From assembly GCA_964030475.1 (NCBI GenBank), contig CAXIPT010000002.1, positions 13,789,950 to 13,853,949 on the forward strand: 64,000 nt of DNA, read 5' to 3'. The position numbers were made by a program, and so were the translations under genes. Below, in pieces: positions 1-11,009 of the stretch. Source of the stretch: Tethya wilhelma (Eukaryota; Porifera; Demospongiae; Tethyida; Tethyidae). The first letter of the stretch is position 1. Each line of letters starts with the position of its first letter. The notes under the pieces are model-generated. The model searched no databases. It was not told the DNA's origin and saw only the letters and a program-made list of their open reading frames with translations.

Positions 1-1225
1 TAACTCGGGGCCATTTTTGTCCCCATTGCTGTTCCCTGCAATTGTTTGTAGAATTGACCGTCAAATGTGAAGATGTTGTTTTCTAATACCATCTTCATTA
101 ACTCTTTGATTACTAATGCATGTGGTTGTTCCGGATGTTTGTATGCTTCCGGGTGTTCCGCTAGGAATGTGGTTATTTTTTCCAAGCCGTCCTGGTGGGG
201 TATGTTTGTATATAGGGATGTTACGTCTATTGATACTAGGATACTGTTTGTGGGGATCTTAGTTTTCTTGATGAGGTTAATAAGTCAGTGCTATCTTTGA
301 TGTGTGATGGTAGGCTTTTAACAAAAGGTTGCATCCATGTATCCACAAATTTTGAAATGTTCTCTGTAATGCTATTACAGCTTGATACAATTGGTCTGAT
401 TGACATTGGATTTTTGTGGATTTTTTAAAGAAAATACAGTCTGGATGTTCGTGTTTCGGTTGGTGGTTTGCAGTAGTTGTACATTCTTTTTTTAGGAATC
501 CATTTTCATATAATCGTTCTAGTTTTTCTTCAATATGGTTTTATGTTTATTGGTTGTGTCGTAGGGTAGTTGTTCATATATTTCAGGGTTGCTTAGGTGC
601 TTTAATCCTTCGTTTATGTAGTCTTGTCTGTCTTGAATTACCACTGTTGATCCTTTGTCTGCTTTGTTTATAACAATATGTTTGTTATGTTTAAGTTTGT
701 TTAGTGCTCTTCGTTCTTTTCTTGTCATGTTGTCTGGTTTTGTTTGTTTGTGTTTGGTTTCATCAAGGATCTCCAGTCTAATTCTGTGAATAAAGGTTTC
801 AAGTGTATTGTTTGGGCAATGTCTTTCTCTGAAGGGTTTAGGAGTGTATTTAGGTTTGTTGAAAGGGTCTCTGGCAGCTGTATGGTTATCATTTGTTTGT
901 TGTTTGTTCTCTTGGTATTGGTTTTTGTAGTATGTACTTCTTAGTTTTTGGATAAATTTACAAATGTCTGTGTACAAGTTTTTAATGTTTGTTTCGGTTT
1001 AGGTACAAAGCTTAGGCCTTTCTTTAGTACTCTTATCTGATCTTTAGTGGGTTTGAATTTTGTGCTTAATATAACTAGTTCATTATCATCTTGTTTAGCT
1101 TCTTGTTTGGTTTCATGCTTATTCATTTCTTGATCAGAAAAATTATTATTATCAACATTATCATTATTGTTAAAACTTGTACAAGACAAATTTAGAAAAA
1201 AGTTGAAATGGCTCAGTTTGTTCAT
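1..1225 (-). pseudogene. Penelope-like reverse transcriptase, N-terminal half, frameshifted
   Basis: Reads from 1225 to the left edge. Visible motifs typical of Penelope RTs are GLSFVPKPKQ near 990-1020, then IVINKADKGSTVVIQDR with a following DYI.EG..HLS block (about 560-680). Next come SIDVTSLYTNIP near 205-240 and GTAMGTKMAP at about 10-40, which leads towards the catalytic YxDD block just outside the window. The frame changes near 275, where the reading passes from DSTDLLN into IKKTKIP, and again between the 941-1225 and 519-977 frames, so this copy is probably inactive. The product would be the RT that copies the element's own RNA. Family assignment is strong because several motifs occur in the right order; the function of this copy is doubtful. 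Confidence 0.82.
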
Positions 1226-2177
1226 GAATTTATTTCTTCTCTTTGTCTTGAGGTTCTGTAGTTCTTCCTCGGGTAATCTCTTCTGTTTGTTCTTCCTTTG
1301 CCTCTGTCTTGGCAGAAGTGTGACTGGTTGCCTCTTCTTTCTCTGAAGCGTACCTCTCTTTCTGGTTGCCGAGGGGTTGATTCGTTTTTTTGGAGCTGCA
1401 CGAGTAAGTTGCCCAATGACTGTAGAAGGTCATTTGATGATTTTTCATGCAGGGTTTGTTTTTCTTTAGCGATGGTTTTGGAATGATGTTTGATCAGTAA
1501 ACTCACCAGCTTAAGGGAAGCGTGGTGTAGGATGTCATTCCAGTCCTTTTCGACCTCTGTGTCTGAATGGTATATGTGTGGTTTGCACCATAGTGACATG
1601 CTCCTTGGGGGCCTGCCTTCTTTTAGACAGACCTCCATGAAGTGTTTGTGGTGGTTTGAATTGTAAAGGCTGCTTTCGGTCTTTTTCCTCTTTGGTTTAG
1701 GATTGTTTCAATTTTAGCTGTGTAGTTGACTTTTTCTGTTGTGTGTTTGGTTGGCTGTGAAGCTAGTTCAATCTCCATCATCAGTTGGCTTGTACCTTCA
1801 ATGGTTTGGTTCAGAAATCTGGATACGTTTAGATCCTCAATGGATTCTCCAGTGTTCAGGAGATTTTGCTCGAATTGTGTGACAGTTACTTTAAAAAGTT
1901 GTCCTCCTGGGTTTAATGTATTAGCAGGTGAGGGCATGGTTACTCCCTGCGTATTTACAGGTGGTGTATCTGTGTAGTCCATGAGGCTATTGTTGCTACC
2001 AACTCCGGTGACTTGTGAGTCCGTAAGCTCATTTCTTGTGCTTGTTCTGGTAACTCCAGTTTGGGATTCTTTTGTTTGGCTTTTGGTTTGAGTTTCAGGT
2101 ATGTTTGTTATTATTAGACTTGATGGGCCTCCCTGGCTAGTTTGTTTGGTTGGGAGTGTTCTTTGGCCTTTAGAGGT
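1222..2177 (-). CDS. Upstream ORF region of the Penelope-like element, function unknown
   Basis: Two overlapping open frames lie upstream of the RT: 1623-1982 (119 aa, open without a Met to about 2177) and 1222-1638 (138 aa). The first is Ser/Thr/Gln-rich and polar in its N-terminal half. The second has an Arg/Lys-rich tail with repeated RE, RR and KGR patterns that could bind nucleic acid. Penelope-like elements often have such a poorly conserved leader before the RT. The two frames overlap by 17 nt, so one frameshift would fuse them. I recognise no domain in either. Confidence 0.45.
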
Positions 2178-2454
2178 TTCTTAGGTTGATGGGGCTTCGT
2201 GTGCTGTTGGTTTTAGTGACGTTCTTTGACATTTCTATATGTCAGATCAATGGTCTTGTTTTGAGAAGGGTTCAGATAGTTTCTTTCCTTACGGTTGGGT
2301 TTGCTTCCGTATATAAATGTCTCTTCCTGAGTATGGTTCTCTTTTCACGATTCTTCCACGCTTCTTTTTGGATTCTTCCAAAATATTTATTCCGTCTTTT
2401 CCAAATGCTTGTTCTATGTCTTCCTAATGCTCCAATTGCTTATTCTTCCAGATT

Positions 2455-2497
2455 CTTCCCGTAGGCCTTTCGACGAGTAGTCTTCTTCAGCAGGAAA
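2455..2497 (-). ncRNA. Hammerhead ribozyme-like motif (type I, minimal)
   Basis: On the minus strand the order is TTTCCTG, CTGAAGA, a stem II hairpin GAC-TACTC-GTC, GAAA, a very short GGCC loop, TA, then CGGGAAG. TTTCCTG pairs with CGGGAAG to make stem I (two G-U pairs), CTGAAGA fits the invariant CUGANGA box and GAAA is the second core box. One A is bulged between the first box and stem II, and helix III is minimal. Minimal hammerheads of this kind are known from Penelope-like terminal repeats, and this one sits just upstream of a Penelope-like ORF region on the same strand. Cleavage would follow the UA before CGGGAAG. Self-cleavage itself is inferred. Confidence 0.62.
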
Positions 2498-2754
2498 TTA
2501 CTCAAAAAATGGAAGCTTGTTCTTGTTTGTTGGTTTATCTTTACATTTGTGTGGCGTGTGACGTAAAGTCACATGTTCGTCACGGGTTTGTTTTGGGCGT
2601 GCGCGTATCAAGTACGTCTAGGGGGTGTGGTTGGATAGGATATATAGTGTTCGAATAAATAGAAATGTCCAATAAAGTTTGTGAAAAGTAAAATTAGATA
2701 AAGTTTGGTTAGATATGGCTATGTGATACAATGAGTGGATAGAAAGTTTAGTTT

Positions 2755-3015
2755 TTATTCTTCGTGGTTAGTTTCGTAGTGGTCCTGGTCCAGGTCCTGG
2801 AGGTCCGGCCAGTCATCTTTGCTTGGGAGCCTGTATTGATGCCGCATCCTCCAGTACCCATGGCACAATATATCTTTGGCTGCTTCCCGCCCAAGGAGCC
2901 TGAGATCCAGGTCTACTTCATAGTAGATTGTGTGGAGTGTGTTCTCGTCGCCGTTTCTGGCTGCTTCCTCCATTCTTCTCAGAGCTTCCTCGGTGTTCGT
3001 GTTCTGGTTTGTCAT
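2755..3015 (-). CDS. Hypothetical small acidic protein, 86 aa
   Basis: A complete ORF from MTNQNTNTEEALRRMEEAAR to a Glu-rich end. It is polar and probably helical in the first 30 residues, with no signal peptide or membrane segment. It lies upstream of the hammerhead-like motif on the same strand, so it may belong to the 5' part or tandem terminal repeat of the Penelope-like element, or to an older neighbour. The codon pattern looks protein-like but I recognise no domain. Confidence 0.35.
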   Translation of the reverse strand: MTNQNTNTEEALRRMEEAARNGDENTLHTIYYEVDLDLRLLGREAAKDILCHGYWRMRHQYRLPSKDDWPDLQDLDQDHYETNHEE

Positions 3016-3104
3016 GGTTGTTTACTTTTTTTGTATTTTTTGTGTAGTGTTGTGTAGGCCTTTGTTTATATGCTTTGGTTATATTGCCTCTAGTGTTAGT
3101 TACG

Positions 3105-3372
3105 CTTTAATAGGGTAAATGGTCTCTCTTGGTGTTGTCCATCAAATTTGCCACTCAGGATTGTCATGTATGTGACATGCTTTAATCCTCCTCTGTCAAA
3201 CAATTCCATCCAGTCATTCAATTGGTCTATCATATCTTCTGGATCAACATCATTTAATTTTGATAAGGATGTGCAGAGTTGTTTAATTTATGGTACCCTC
3301 CAATCCCGGTCACATATACGTGACTTATAATTAGAGATCAGTTTAGAGAGAGCATCATGAATTATGTCACAC
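3105..3372 (-). pseudogene. Coding trace of unknown family, one in-frame stop
   Basis: One minus-strand frame stays open from about 3372 to 3105 except for a TAA near 3298. It contains ISNYKSRICDRDW before the stop and DPEDMIDQLNDWMELFDRGG after it. Alternating charged and hydrophobic positions over nearly 90 codons look like real, mutated protein. Its relation to the Penelope-like element on the same strand is unclear and I do not recognise the family. Confidence 0.35.
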
Positions 3373-3375
3373 AAT

Positions 3376-3807
3376 TTATACAGTTTTTGTATATAAAAAT
3401 TAATATGCATATATGGATTATTAAATCAAGTAAGAGTTTTTACACTAACATTACTAGATTACCAGATTACCATGACATTGTTTCAGATTAAAAAGTTATT
3501 TACAGCTAAGATAGTGCAGACTTTCTATTCAAAGCTCACCTTTTCAAATGATGGAGACTTGGTTCGGTTTATGGCTGCTGAAGGCTTAGGGAGAGGAATA
3601 GTGTTTTCTTTGTCAGTGGGCTCGTTCCTCTTCCTACTATGCGGGAGTGTCTGGCAGAACTCCAGTACATTTTTGGTTATTACTCGTGCCCTCTGTCACC
3701 AAAGAATTGCTCCAGAGAATCTTGGCAAACATTGTTGCCTAGAAAAGTAAGCCTTCAGTGAAAAATGAATTTCACCAAGTGAATAAGGAGTAAACTGTGA
3801 GTGTTTT
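3376..3807. other. Spacer without recognisable gene
   Basis: AT-rich sequence with one 92-codon plus-strand ORF (3472-3750) that has no recognisable motif or splice context. I do not call it a gene. Confidence 0.4.
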
Positions 3808-5590
3808 ATTAAGCCTCAGCGCATGCATAGCACATGCAGAGAATTACTGTAGTTGTTTTGTGTCTGTCTGTTACCAAAGAACAGCAGCTCTACAGTCAAA
3901 AAGAAAGGTACTTACATTCATCAATCGAAATTTTCTTGAAATTTGACGTGTAGCATTGCCAGCAATGGGTGGACCTGACCAAATATATTTCCGTATACTT
4001 CTCCGTATACTCAAACAAGATTTTGTACTAGTTAACCATAGGGGAGAGTAGCGCTCTGAGAATCCAAGGTAAGCTCTGAATTTTGTTAGCCTCTAGATCT
4101 GTTCTACGCTTAGTTTAGTTTATTTTCATCCTGGTTCAAGCTCTGAAACTTTGTTCTTGGCATGCCTTTTTGCTCACTTCTGGTCGCCATTGTTTATCTA
4201 TACAAAATTTACACTTTACACTTTTTGTAATTTTTATTTGCATTTAAACGGTCACTTGAAAAAAATCACAATTTTGTTAGCATTTTTTTGTAATTATGAC
4301 ATGTATACAGTATGTATGGGATGAAAATCGACCTGCACAGCCAGTGAATTTTTTCGTTTTCAGCCGTTAAGTTAAAATGGTCTATGATTTTGAGTCTAAT
4401 TCCAGTTCGAAAGTAATTATGATGTCACGTAACCGTCCTGAAACATCATAACAGGCTATGGCGCTAAAGAGAGCTCAAGAAGTGTAAAACTTTTCTACTG
4501 TGTGTGCATACCTTAGAAGCATTCCCATATCACAAGCAGTTGGCGACAAGGTTGGCTGTGAGTCTAAATGCGTGTTAGCTGAGTTGCTGTATCTGCCTCG
4601 TGATTATTTTGTGGGCTCCAGTTTAGGACCCCCTTTGTGATTAGCTGTAAGTCTTGAGAGCATGTTGATCACTCAGGGATGGGTACTAGCTTGTTATACT
4701 GGGATTGTAGAGGTGTAGTGTAAGTGCCAAACTGGGCAATACAAACTATGGGTAAGTTTATATTTTTTTCATATCTGTCATATTTTATATGAAATAATAC
4801 AAAAAAACCTATACTATAATATGAACAATAGCATTTATAATAACGACAGCATAATATTATAGTTCAATCGTATTTATATACATAAGAACTTAGAGATGCT
4901 ATATACAAATCATAGTAAAATTATATGATGTTCATATTGATAAGTCAGTCTTGTCTTTGGAGTACATTGATTCTTGTCTGGAGTAAGTGGGGACCATGTT
5001 CTACGGTCCTGATTTGGCTACCTCTAGGCCTTAGCTGGGCTACTTTACATGACTTTACTTCAGTTAGCAGGTTAGCTGCATCGCTAAGACCTAATTATGA
5101 CGTCACGTTAGAATTTGGGGTATGGCTAAGAGTAATATGAAATAACAGCATTTCCAACGTAAATACGGCCACGCGCCAGATATCCATGGGCATTGCTGGC
5201 AATGGAATCTTGCAAGTTTGAGGCTTTTGTGCATCTCTGAGTGTTTAGGCTTCAAAACCCGCACCCATCAATTACACCCATGTAGTGTGAATTATCTAGA
5301 AATACAGTAGAGCTTGGGGATTGTAGAGTCTGAGTGCTGGGCCAGTTTCACTGAATCAGATGGCTTAACTGCTTGTCCAGGTAAGTAGCTTAAATGAGAT
5401 AGCACTTTGTACAACTATCATACAAGGCCATGTGAATATAGTTAAACTGATTGGGCAAGTCAGGCATTACGTATATCATCTAATGCATGAAGGTCTTCTT
5501 TTGTACACATGTACAATTAATATCATGTATGTTTAGTTTTGCATACTATATAAGTGCGCCGAGGCTTGTGCATCGTGGGTACTTTCATTA
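3808..5590 (+). repeat. Dispersed repeat R1, copy 1, split by an insertion
   Basis: The left part (3808-3953) starts AAGCCTCAGCGCATGC and contains the shared GTCTGTCTGTTACC and AGAACAGCAGCTC segments. The right part (5205-5590) has TTTGAGGCTTTTGTGC and the terminal block ending in ACTTTCATT. The same order occurs at 15351-15995 and, inverted, at 52230-52911. Between the halves lies a 1.25 kb insertion. R1 is about 0.65-0.7 kb, encodes no recognised protein and is non-autonomous. Confidence 0.6.
3954..5204. mobile_element. 1.25 kb TIR element nested in repeat R1
   Basis: It begins CATTGCCAGCAATG and ends CATTGCTGGCAATG, an inverted pair that divides R1 copy 1 into its expected left and right parts. 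No transposase frame is visible inside. The target duplication is not clear, so the superfamily is unassigned. Confidence 0.5.
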
Positions 5591-6771
5591 AAAAAGGTGA
5601 GCTTGAAAAATTGATCGCAGGCTGTCCATTATTGACACTCTTGTCCCACACTGAAAGGTAAGGGGGAAATGTATTCTCTAGCCACAGTATATAAATTTGA
5701 CTACACTTACAAAATATTCAGTCACTCAGTAACAGTAGGGATCTTGGATAACTTTCCTCTGGTGCTTTCCACTTGAAAAGTTTGAGACATTTAGAAGATC
5801 AAAAAACTTGTTAAACATGAAAGCAGATCATACCCCTCGGCATATCTTGATCTGTTCTGGTGAAAATTTTGAAGGTTGAGGAGGCTGTTTCGCCATGGCA
5901 TTAGATCAATGAAGTGAATCGGCAGTCACTCACCTCACCTGAGTTAAAAGAATGGATGCCTGATTTCTCAAAACCACCCCAAAAATATTCAATGGTGTAT
6001 GAGACTGTGCAAATGCATCACAAACTACACTAGCCAAAATATTTTCAGTAATGACTCGTCTGGGATTCTTAGACATGTAAGTAGGGCAAGCTTTAGAAAA
6101 GAATATTTTACAAGATCTAACGGTTGGAGTACATGAGATGTATGTGAGGGCAAGCATAGAAGCTGAATATTATTAGTTCATGCATTTTTACCTCCATAGT
6201 AGCCATGTGACCTTTGACCAGTAAAGTGTGAGTTGCCTACATCCTCTCGGGTCGTCTTTGAAGAGCGCTATGTCTGTACAAATGATGCTAAGTGTAACTG
6301 AGCTCGAACTTGAAGCCATCTGCGACTGTCCATGAGGTCTGAGGCCAAGAAATGAGTAATTTTCGTAATCTAGCAACATTTCTCCCATTTATTCCTCCCA
6401 AAATCAATTTTTCCCCAACATGCTCAAAGGTACTATTATTCCAGAAATTATGCCTGCCTGCACCCCTATCCACAAGTACTTACGTCCACTCCCTCAGCAG
6501 ACCAGTAAGAAGCTCCCGTACCTGAGAATTAACAAGCTGCTGTTCTTTAGCTTCATCTCCAGCTCTCCATCTTTAAAATCGTGATGATCTGTAATTGCAA
6601 TTACTCACTATCATTATGGCAGACAGACGAGTTCAAACTCTGTCGGCACCTAGTCTTTTATTCAGGCAATGTGCAATGTGTCCACATGAATTATGCTGGA
6701 TACCTGGCCTCTGACAACCATCTCGTCTCTCATTTGAAGTCTTGTTCTCAGACTCTCATTGGAAGACTTAC
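5591..6771. other. Region without a supported gene
   Basis: Short ORFs on both strands (5930-6157, 6188-6473, 6581-6850) show no family motif. I see no confident exon, TIR or tandem repeat here. Confidence 0.4.
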
Positions 6772-6945
6772 GGTTGCTGTCAACTTGCCTATTTCAATAA
6801 CTAGTATCCTATTTCTTCTTTTTTCCTCATGGCATTCATCAGCAATGTAGCTGTATAGCTGCTCATGACATAGCATGGCACATGCTCTCTCATCAAAGGT
6901 TTTATCTGCCTTTGGTGCATCTAGCTTCTTTTGCCAACAAGGCAA
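6772..6945 (-). CDS. Possible exon, charged helical segment, unknown protein
   Basis: A minus-strand open segment (starting MPCWQKKLDAPKADKTFDER) runs into a good donor, GTAAGTC, at about 6771. It is Glu/Lys/Arg-rich and likely helical. It could belong to the same minus-strand gene as the coiled-coil segment at 7610-7885. No domain is recognised. Confidence 0.25.
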
Positions 6946-7096
6946 GAGTAGAGTCTCCCTTTTGAAACTTGGTCAAAGTCCTTGCCCATAAGTGTATGGA
7001 AGGCATGCTTGGTTGGCTAGCTTTTGTAGTTTGCAAGCCTAAATTTTCTACTGACTGATCTTATTTTTGTACCAACTGATGGGATTCCATCCCTCT

Positions 7097-7473
7097 CAGA
7101 GGCGGATTTCAGAAAGGGGCCGGGGGTTCTAATTTAGGTGCGCGCAAAGCACGTGAAAATTTTTGGTTGACCACACCCACTTTCGTTAAACCACGCCTAT
7201 TTTGTGTTCCAGCTCCACCCATTTCCTAGTTGCATGGACTTTGCACTTTACCGCGAGCAGTGTCACTCGCACTAGGTGGCAGGCTTAGCTGTTTTTGTGC
7301 TCGTATCTAGCTAGGCTTTCTAGGCTTATTCCCAGGCCTATATCACTCTCAAAGTAAGTTTTATACTTGTAAGAATCTATCAACTAGTTTTCTACTGCAA
7401 AATTACAAATTTTTCAACTGAGTTATCTGGCAAAAAGGGGGGTTCATCCGAACCCCCCCTGGATCCACCACTG
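7097..7473 (+). mobile_element. CAGTGGCGGATC MITE, copy A (diverged)
   Basis: Ends CAGAGGCGGATT and GGATCCACCACTG, flanked on both sides by CCTCT (7092-7096 and 7474-7478), a 5 bp target duplication. Internal blocks (GTGCGCGCAAAGCACG, CTTTGCACTTTACC, AACCCCCCCTGGATCC) match copies B, C and D at 49-52 kb. Non-autonomous. The 5 bp duplication and CAG start suggest an unusual hAT-like (hAT5-type) or similar group, but no matching transposase is identified here. Confidence 0.8.
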
Positions 7474-7609
7474 CCTCTATATCCACTTGTTTAATCTTAT
7501 GTGTGCCGTTTATTACCCACTCCAGCCACAAAAAGTGACTGTCTGATAACCAACTCGTAACACAGGTGACTCACTTAACTCCATAACAAAATAGCCGAAC
7601 TGGCTTGTC

Positions 7610-7885
7610 CCGAGACCCCTGACTTTCTTTTCCATGAGGGCCAAGTTTTGTTCATGATACTCCACTCATGTTCCTTGTCAAATTGTTTCCTTATCCCTTC
7701 AAGATCATTTTCCATCTGTAATTCCCTAATCTCTGCATTCTCTCTGTCAACGGTGTCATTCAGCAAGCTATACCTTGCACTTCTGTCTCCAGATTTTGCA
7801 CCTAGAATGCTGCATGCTCCTCACACTCTAATAATTCCTTAGCAGTTTCAGCAATTACATCTGCGTATGTACCCACATTCAATTA
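7610..7885 (-). pseudogene. Coiled-coil protein fragment, frameshifted
   Basis: The minus strand shows VIAETAKELLECEEHAAF and VQNLETEVQGI in one frame, then LLNDTVDRENAEIRELQMEN and FDKEHEWSIM in another, which together give a long heptad-rich coiled coil. One stop and one frameshift separate the pieces. It resembles a structural or gag-like coiled coil but I cannot name it. Confidence 0.4.
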
Positions 7886-7995
7886 AGTCGGTTCTATTAC
7901 GGTTCGATCTTGAGCACCACGTGTATGACGTTGCATACCCAGCCCTTTCCCTTCTTAGTTTTCAACTGGAGGGAGGGGCCTGGGGATGAGGCTAG

Positions 7996-8745
7996 ATGCA
8001 CAGTGTGAAACTAACACCCCGCTTAGATGAAAGTGTTGTAGCTGAAGTGGAGTGGGATGATGTAGCTGATGCAGGTCCCTTGCTCTTGCAGTCCAAGCAT
8101 TCACTACATAAACTATGTGGAATCCAGATGGTTGATACCCTGGTGGAAGATACATTACTAAAAGTCACTTTGACCAATGATCTAGGATTTACTCAGACAC
8201 TAGTTGCCAGAGCTGAGATAGGTGATGCAACTCCAGTCACCTTTGTGTCTAAAGTTGAGTTTACCACAAACCCATGAGAGACTTTGAAAATCCTAACTGA
8301 TCCCCACCAACCACCGAGGAGGCAGTTGTTACTCTACCTCAAGATCTGACTCAGCAGCCTAGCATTGCTACAGGATTACTACCAGGTCTTTAGCCTGGAG
8401 ATGGACAAGAGTTGAGAGACTGACAAGGTTGAGCTCCACATTGACATGGGAGAAGCTTCTCCAAAGAAGTACCCTGTTATGCCATTTGCAGTTCAAAGTG
8501 AGATTGCCAGCAAATTGGAGGAAATGCAGAGTGCTGGAGTCATCCAACCTTGGGCAAGCCCTGTGGTGTTGGTGAGGAAGCGGCACAGCAGTTTAAGGTT
8601 TTGTGTTGAGTCGACTACCAAGGACTAAATTCTGTGACGAAACTGGACCAGTTTCCGCATTGATGACATGTTGGCAAATCCAAATACTTTTCCACCCTTG
8701 ATCTTCCATCTGGTTACTGGAGGATAAGAGTTGATAAGGAAGGAT
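7996..8745 (+). pseudogene. Ty3/gypsy pol fragment (pre-RT and start of RT)
   Basis: An ORF at 7996-8277 is followed by the RT entry region at 8446-8628. This has YPVMPFAVQSEIASKLEEMQ, then GVIQPWASPVVLVRK and LRFCVE, the usual opening of a Ty3/gypsy reverse transcriptase. In other frames KLDQFP, IDDMLA and KYFSTLD-like segments continue to about 8740. Frameshifts and the lack of the catalytic YxDD show it is dead. Confidence 0.75.
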
Positions 8746-8910
8746 TGATAGACATGGTGGTAGGTCATGCCACGAGGGAGAGAGTGGTAGGTCATACCAT
8801 GAGGGCGAGGACCAGAGTGAGAGAGTGGTGAGTCCTGTAGCAAGAAATGAGGGGTAGGGTGGGGAAGTGGTATACCACAAGGAGGTCGGAGATGATAACA
8901 TAGTAGGTAA
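8746..8910 (+). repeat. Short imperfect tandem repeat
   Basis: Repeated GTGGTAGGTCATRCCA and GAGGGMGAG units follow directly after the gypsy RT fragment. There is no coding signal. Confidence 0.45.
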
Positions 8911-9429
8911 AGCCTCAGAAAAGGGAGAAGGGGTGGCAGGTTATTCCAGGGGGCCACAAATAATGGAACAAAAGATACCCTATTAAGTAGTAGTCGGCGT
9001 TGGAATACATGCATTGGTCTCTCTGTATTACAGTATCATTGGGCGAGATGCCGAGCAAGTTTACCCTGAAAGATGTCTCAGCATTCGCAGGGAAGGAACC
9101 AAGAGATACAACCCCACCACCAGTAACGTACAGTTCCACCTGCCGAGAAAGAGGGAGACCCTGGGGCCAAAATAGTGGCATAGCAGATGGCGTCCCTGAA
9201 CACCCTACTGGTGAAAAGGCCTAGGGACGCAAGACCATGAGTGTTTTATGACTACAATGATGGAGAGTGCTCATAATTATGCAAAAAATGCAAGTTTGTC
9301 CACCTGTGTGAGTTATGCCAGGGGCAAAGGTCAGGTGCACTGCAGTTACTGGTTAGCTCCAAGAGCTGTCGAGACTCGAGATGTTTAAAATGTATTACAT
9401 GTATGCATAGGGATGGACCACATTAGGTT
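8911..9429 (+). other. Decayed retroelement-like region with a Cys-rich trace
   Basis: Around 9270-9330 the plus strand gives CKKCKFVHLCELCQG, a cysteine-rich segment similar in layout to gag-type zinc knuckles of DIRS-like elements, with a stop nearby. No intact ORF is present. Confidence 0.25.
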
Positions 9430-9538
9430 CAACAAGTGAAAAAAACATTGGAAATGTAATGAGACATAGGAATGGCCAAATCGTAAAAAAGAAAGCAAAC
9501 AAGATGGAATAGCTGTTTGAGTGTGTGCAGAATCATTC
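9430..9538 (+). repeat. Repeat H1, arm 1 (ends at an N)
   Basis: Contains AACATTGGAAATGTAATGAG and GGAATGGCCAAATCGT, also found at 11550-11626 and as both arms of a hairpin at 47349-47635. The copy stops at the ambiguous base 9539. Confidence 0.6.
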
Positions 9539-9599
9539 NCTAAGTTTGTGAATTTTACGTAGTTCAAAATTTTTGTGTGGGTGTCTTAATGTCTGCATG

Positions 9600-10200
9600 C
9601 ATATGGCATTGAAACACCCGTGCACCTGAAAGCCTCAGTTGCAGTTTCTCTGAGTCCAGCTCTATTCCTAGAAGGGTAATATCATGACTACTAGTCTTTC
9701 TGTCTTCTCACCGGCTATTGGGAAGCCGACTTTCTCACAAGTCTCTAACACCGTGAACAAATTCTTTTGACATGCTGGAGAGCGGGGAGCGGTGAGAAAT
9801 CATCCAAGTAATGATCCATCTCCTAATCCATTTCCTTCCTGTGAGACCGTCCACCACTGCATCAGGTGCTGAACCCAAGCCAAATGGGAGAAGTTTTGTC
9901 CACAAATAGCTGGTTCTTCCACATCATCCCTAACAGCCAGCAGTCATCCGGATGCACAGGTATATTCCAAGAGGCTGACTTTAGGTCAAATTTTACCATC
10001 AACGTTCCTTGACCTAGGCGCACTATTTGCACAGCAAAGTCATCGACTGACAGATATGAGACAGAGCAGAGGTCCCGGCTAATGCCCTTGTTCACGCTGT
10101 GTGAATCTGCGGACGAAAGGTCTAAGATTAAATGGTACTTGCCTGGCTCTGACTTGGGGATTACCCTGAATGGGTTCACCTGCACCCTAGTGGCCCCAAC
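9600..10200 (-). pseudogene. DIRS-like reverse transcriptase fragment
   Basis: The minus-strand frame 9862-10185 carries NPFRVIPKSEPGKYHLILDL, then DDFAVQIVRLGQGTLMVKFD and NIPVHPDDCWLLGM, a run typical of tyrosine-recombinase (DIRS/Ngaro) reverse transcriptases. Past a frameshift near 9865 the reading continues with FGLGSAP, and further down ILPFLGIELD appears near 9670. The catalytic aspartates and the recombinase are not seen. It is a dead fragment. Confidence 0.7.
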
Positions 10201-10754
10201 AATCTCTTGATCTCACACTATGTACTTCTCTACAACCTTACTGTGATCAGTTGCTGACTTCATGTTTCTCATGGCTGATGATGGTCCCGGTCAATCCTAA
10301 AGCTGTTCCAAATGCCTTTGCAGATAAAGTGTGCAAACTCCTGGACTACGTGATCTTTCAGCCCAGCCTTTCCAAGTCTTGGGGCCGTAATGGTATGGTA
10401 ATTCTTTCCCAGTCTGCATAAGGAATGGTCAATGAGCTTCCTGGAGTGCAGGCTGCCAAACCCCGTAAGGCCACCATGTTCTAGTCGGATCTATCCACCT
10501 CTCACACTGCAAATGGCAAACCAGTATATGACCCTCAACACATCTATCTCTCCAGCTCTACCAGAATATATGAATGACAGCACCAACCCCCCTCACATCC
10601 CACTCAGATCATTAATGTAGTCACACTCACACATGTGCAGGTGGAGGAGCCAGAGCAGAAAAGATCCTTTCTTCTAATTAATTAATTAACTTATTTACTT
10701 TTTAATAATACTATTTACTTACTTATTCAAATTGAACAATTTCATCGCTATAGG
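10201..10754. other. Region without recognisable gene
   Basis: A weak 62-codon ORF (10432-10620) and AT-rich sequence near 10680-10740. Some residual DIRS-like coding may continue to about 10390 on the minus strand, but nothing firm. Confidence 0.4.
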
Positions 10755-10978
10755 TATTCCCAGTACGGTAGTACTGGGTACATAGGAATGGCACGGATGG
10801 CCCATTAGCGCAATACAAATATTCACGCGAATAACTCTGCAAAAACTGAGCGCTTGGCACTAAAAGGCTTCTTAAGCTACTATTTAGCCCTTTCTCTTTC
10901 TAACAAGCCTAAAAACATGGCCTAAAACCATCGCTAAAGTACCAAACTAAAATATACCAAACCTCCAATTTTCTCCAT

Positions 10979-11009
<31 letters not shown>

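Larger units (their letters stand above)
1..2497 (-). mobile_element. Penelope-like retroelement, 5' part (3' part off window)
   Basis: Minus-strand element read from about 2497 down to the left edge. In order it shows a hammerhead-like motif (2455-2497), one or two upstream ORFs (about 2177-1222), and the N-terminal and first palm part of a Penelope-type reverse transcriptase running off the window at position 1. The rest of the reverse transcriptase and any GIY-YIG endonuclease would lie to the left. The order (ribozyme, ORF, RT) fits the 5' half of a Penelope-like element. The true 5' boundary is not certain and could reach about 3060. Confidence 0.75.

Noticed and set aside
67..977. Plus-strand ORFs over the Penelope RT region (67-300, 416-673, 744-944)
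   Set aside because: They are antisense to the recognisable RT motifs and rich in Phe/Cys/Val, as expected for shadow frames.
8593..9181. Minus-strand ORFs with Ser/Pro/Leu-rich sequence
   Set aside because: They arise from translating a short tandem repeat and have no motif.
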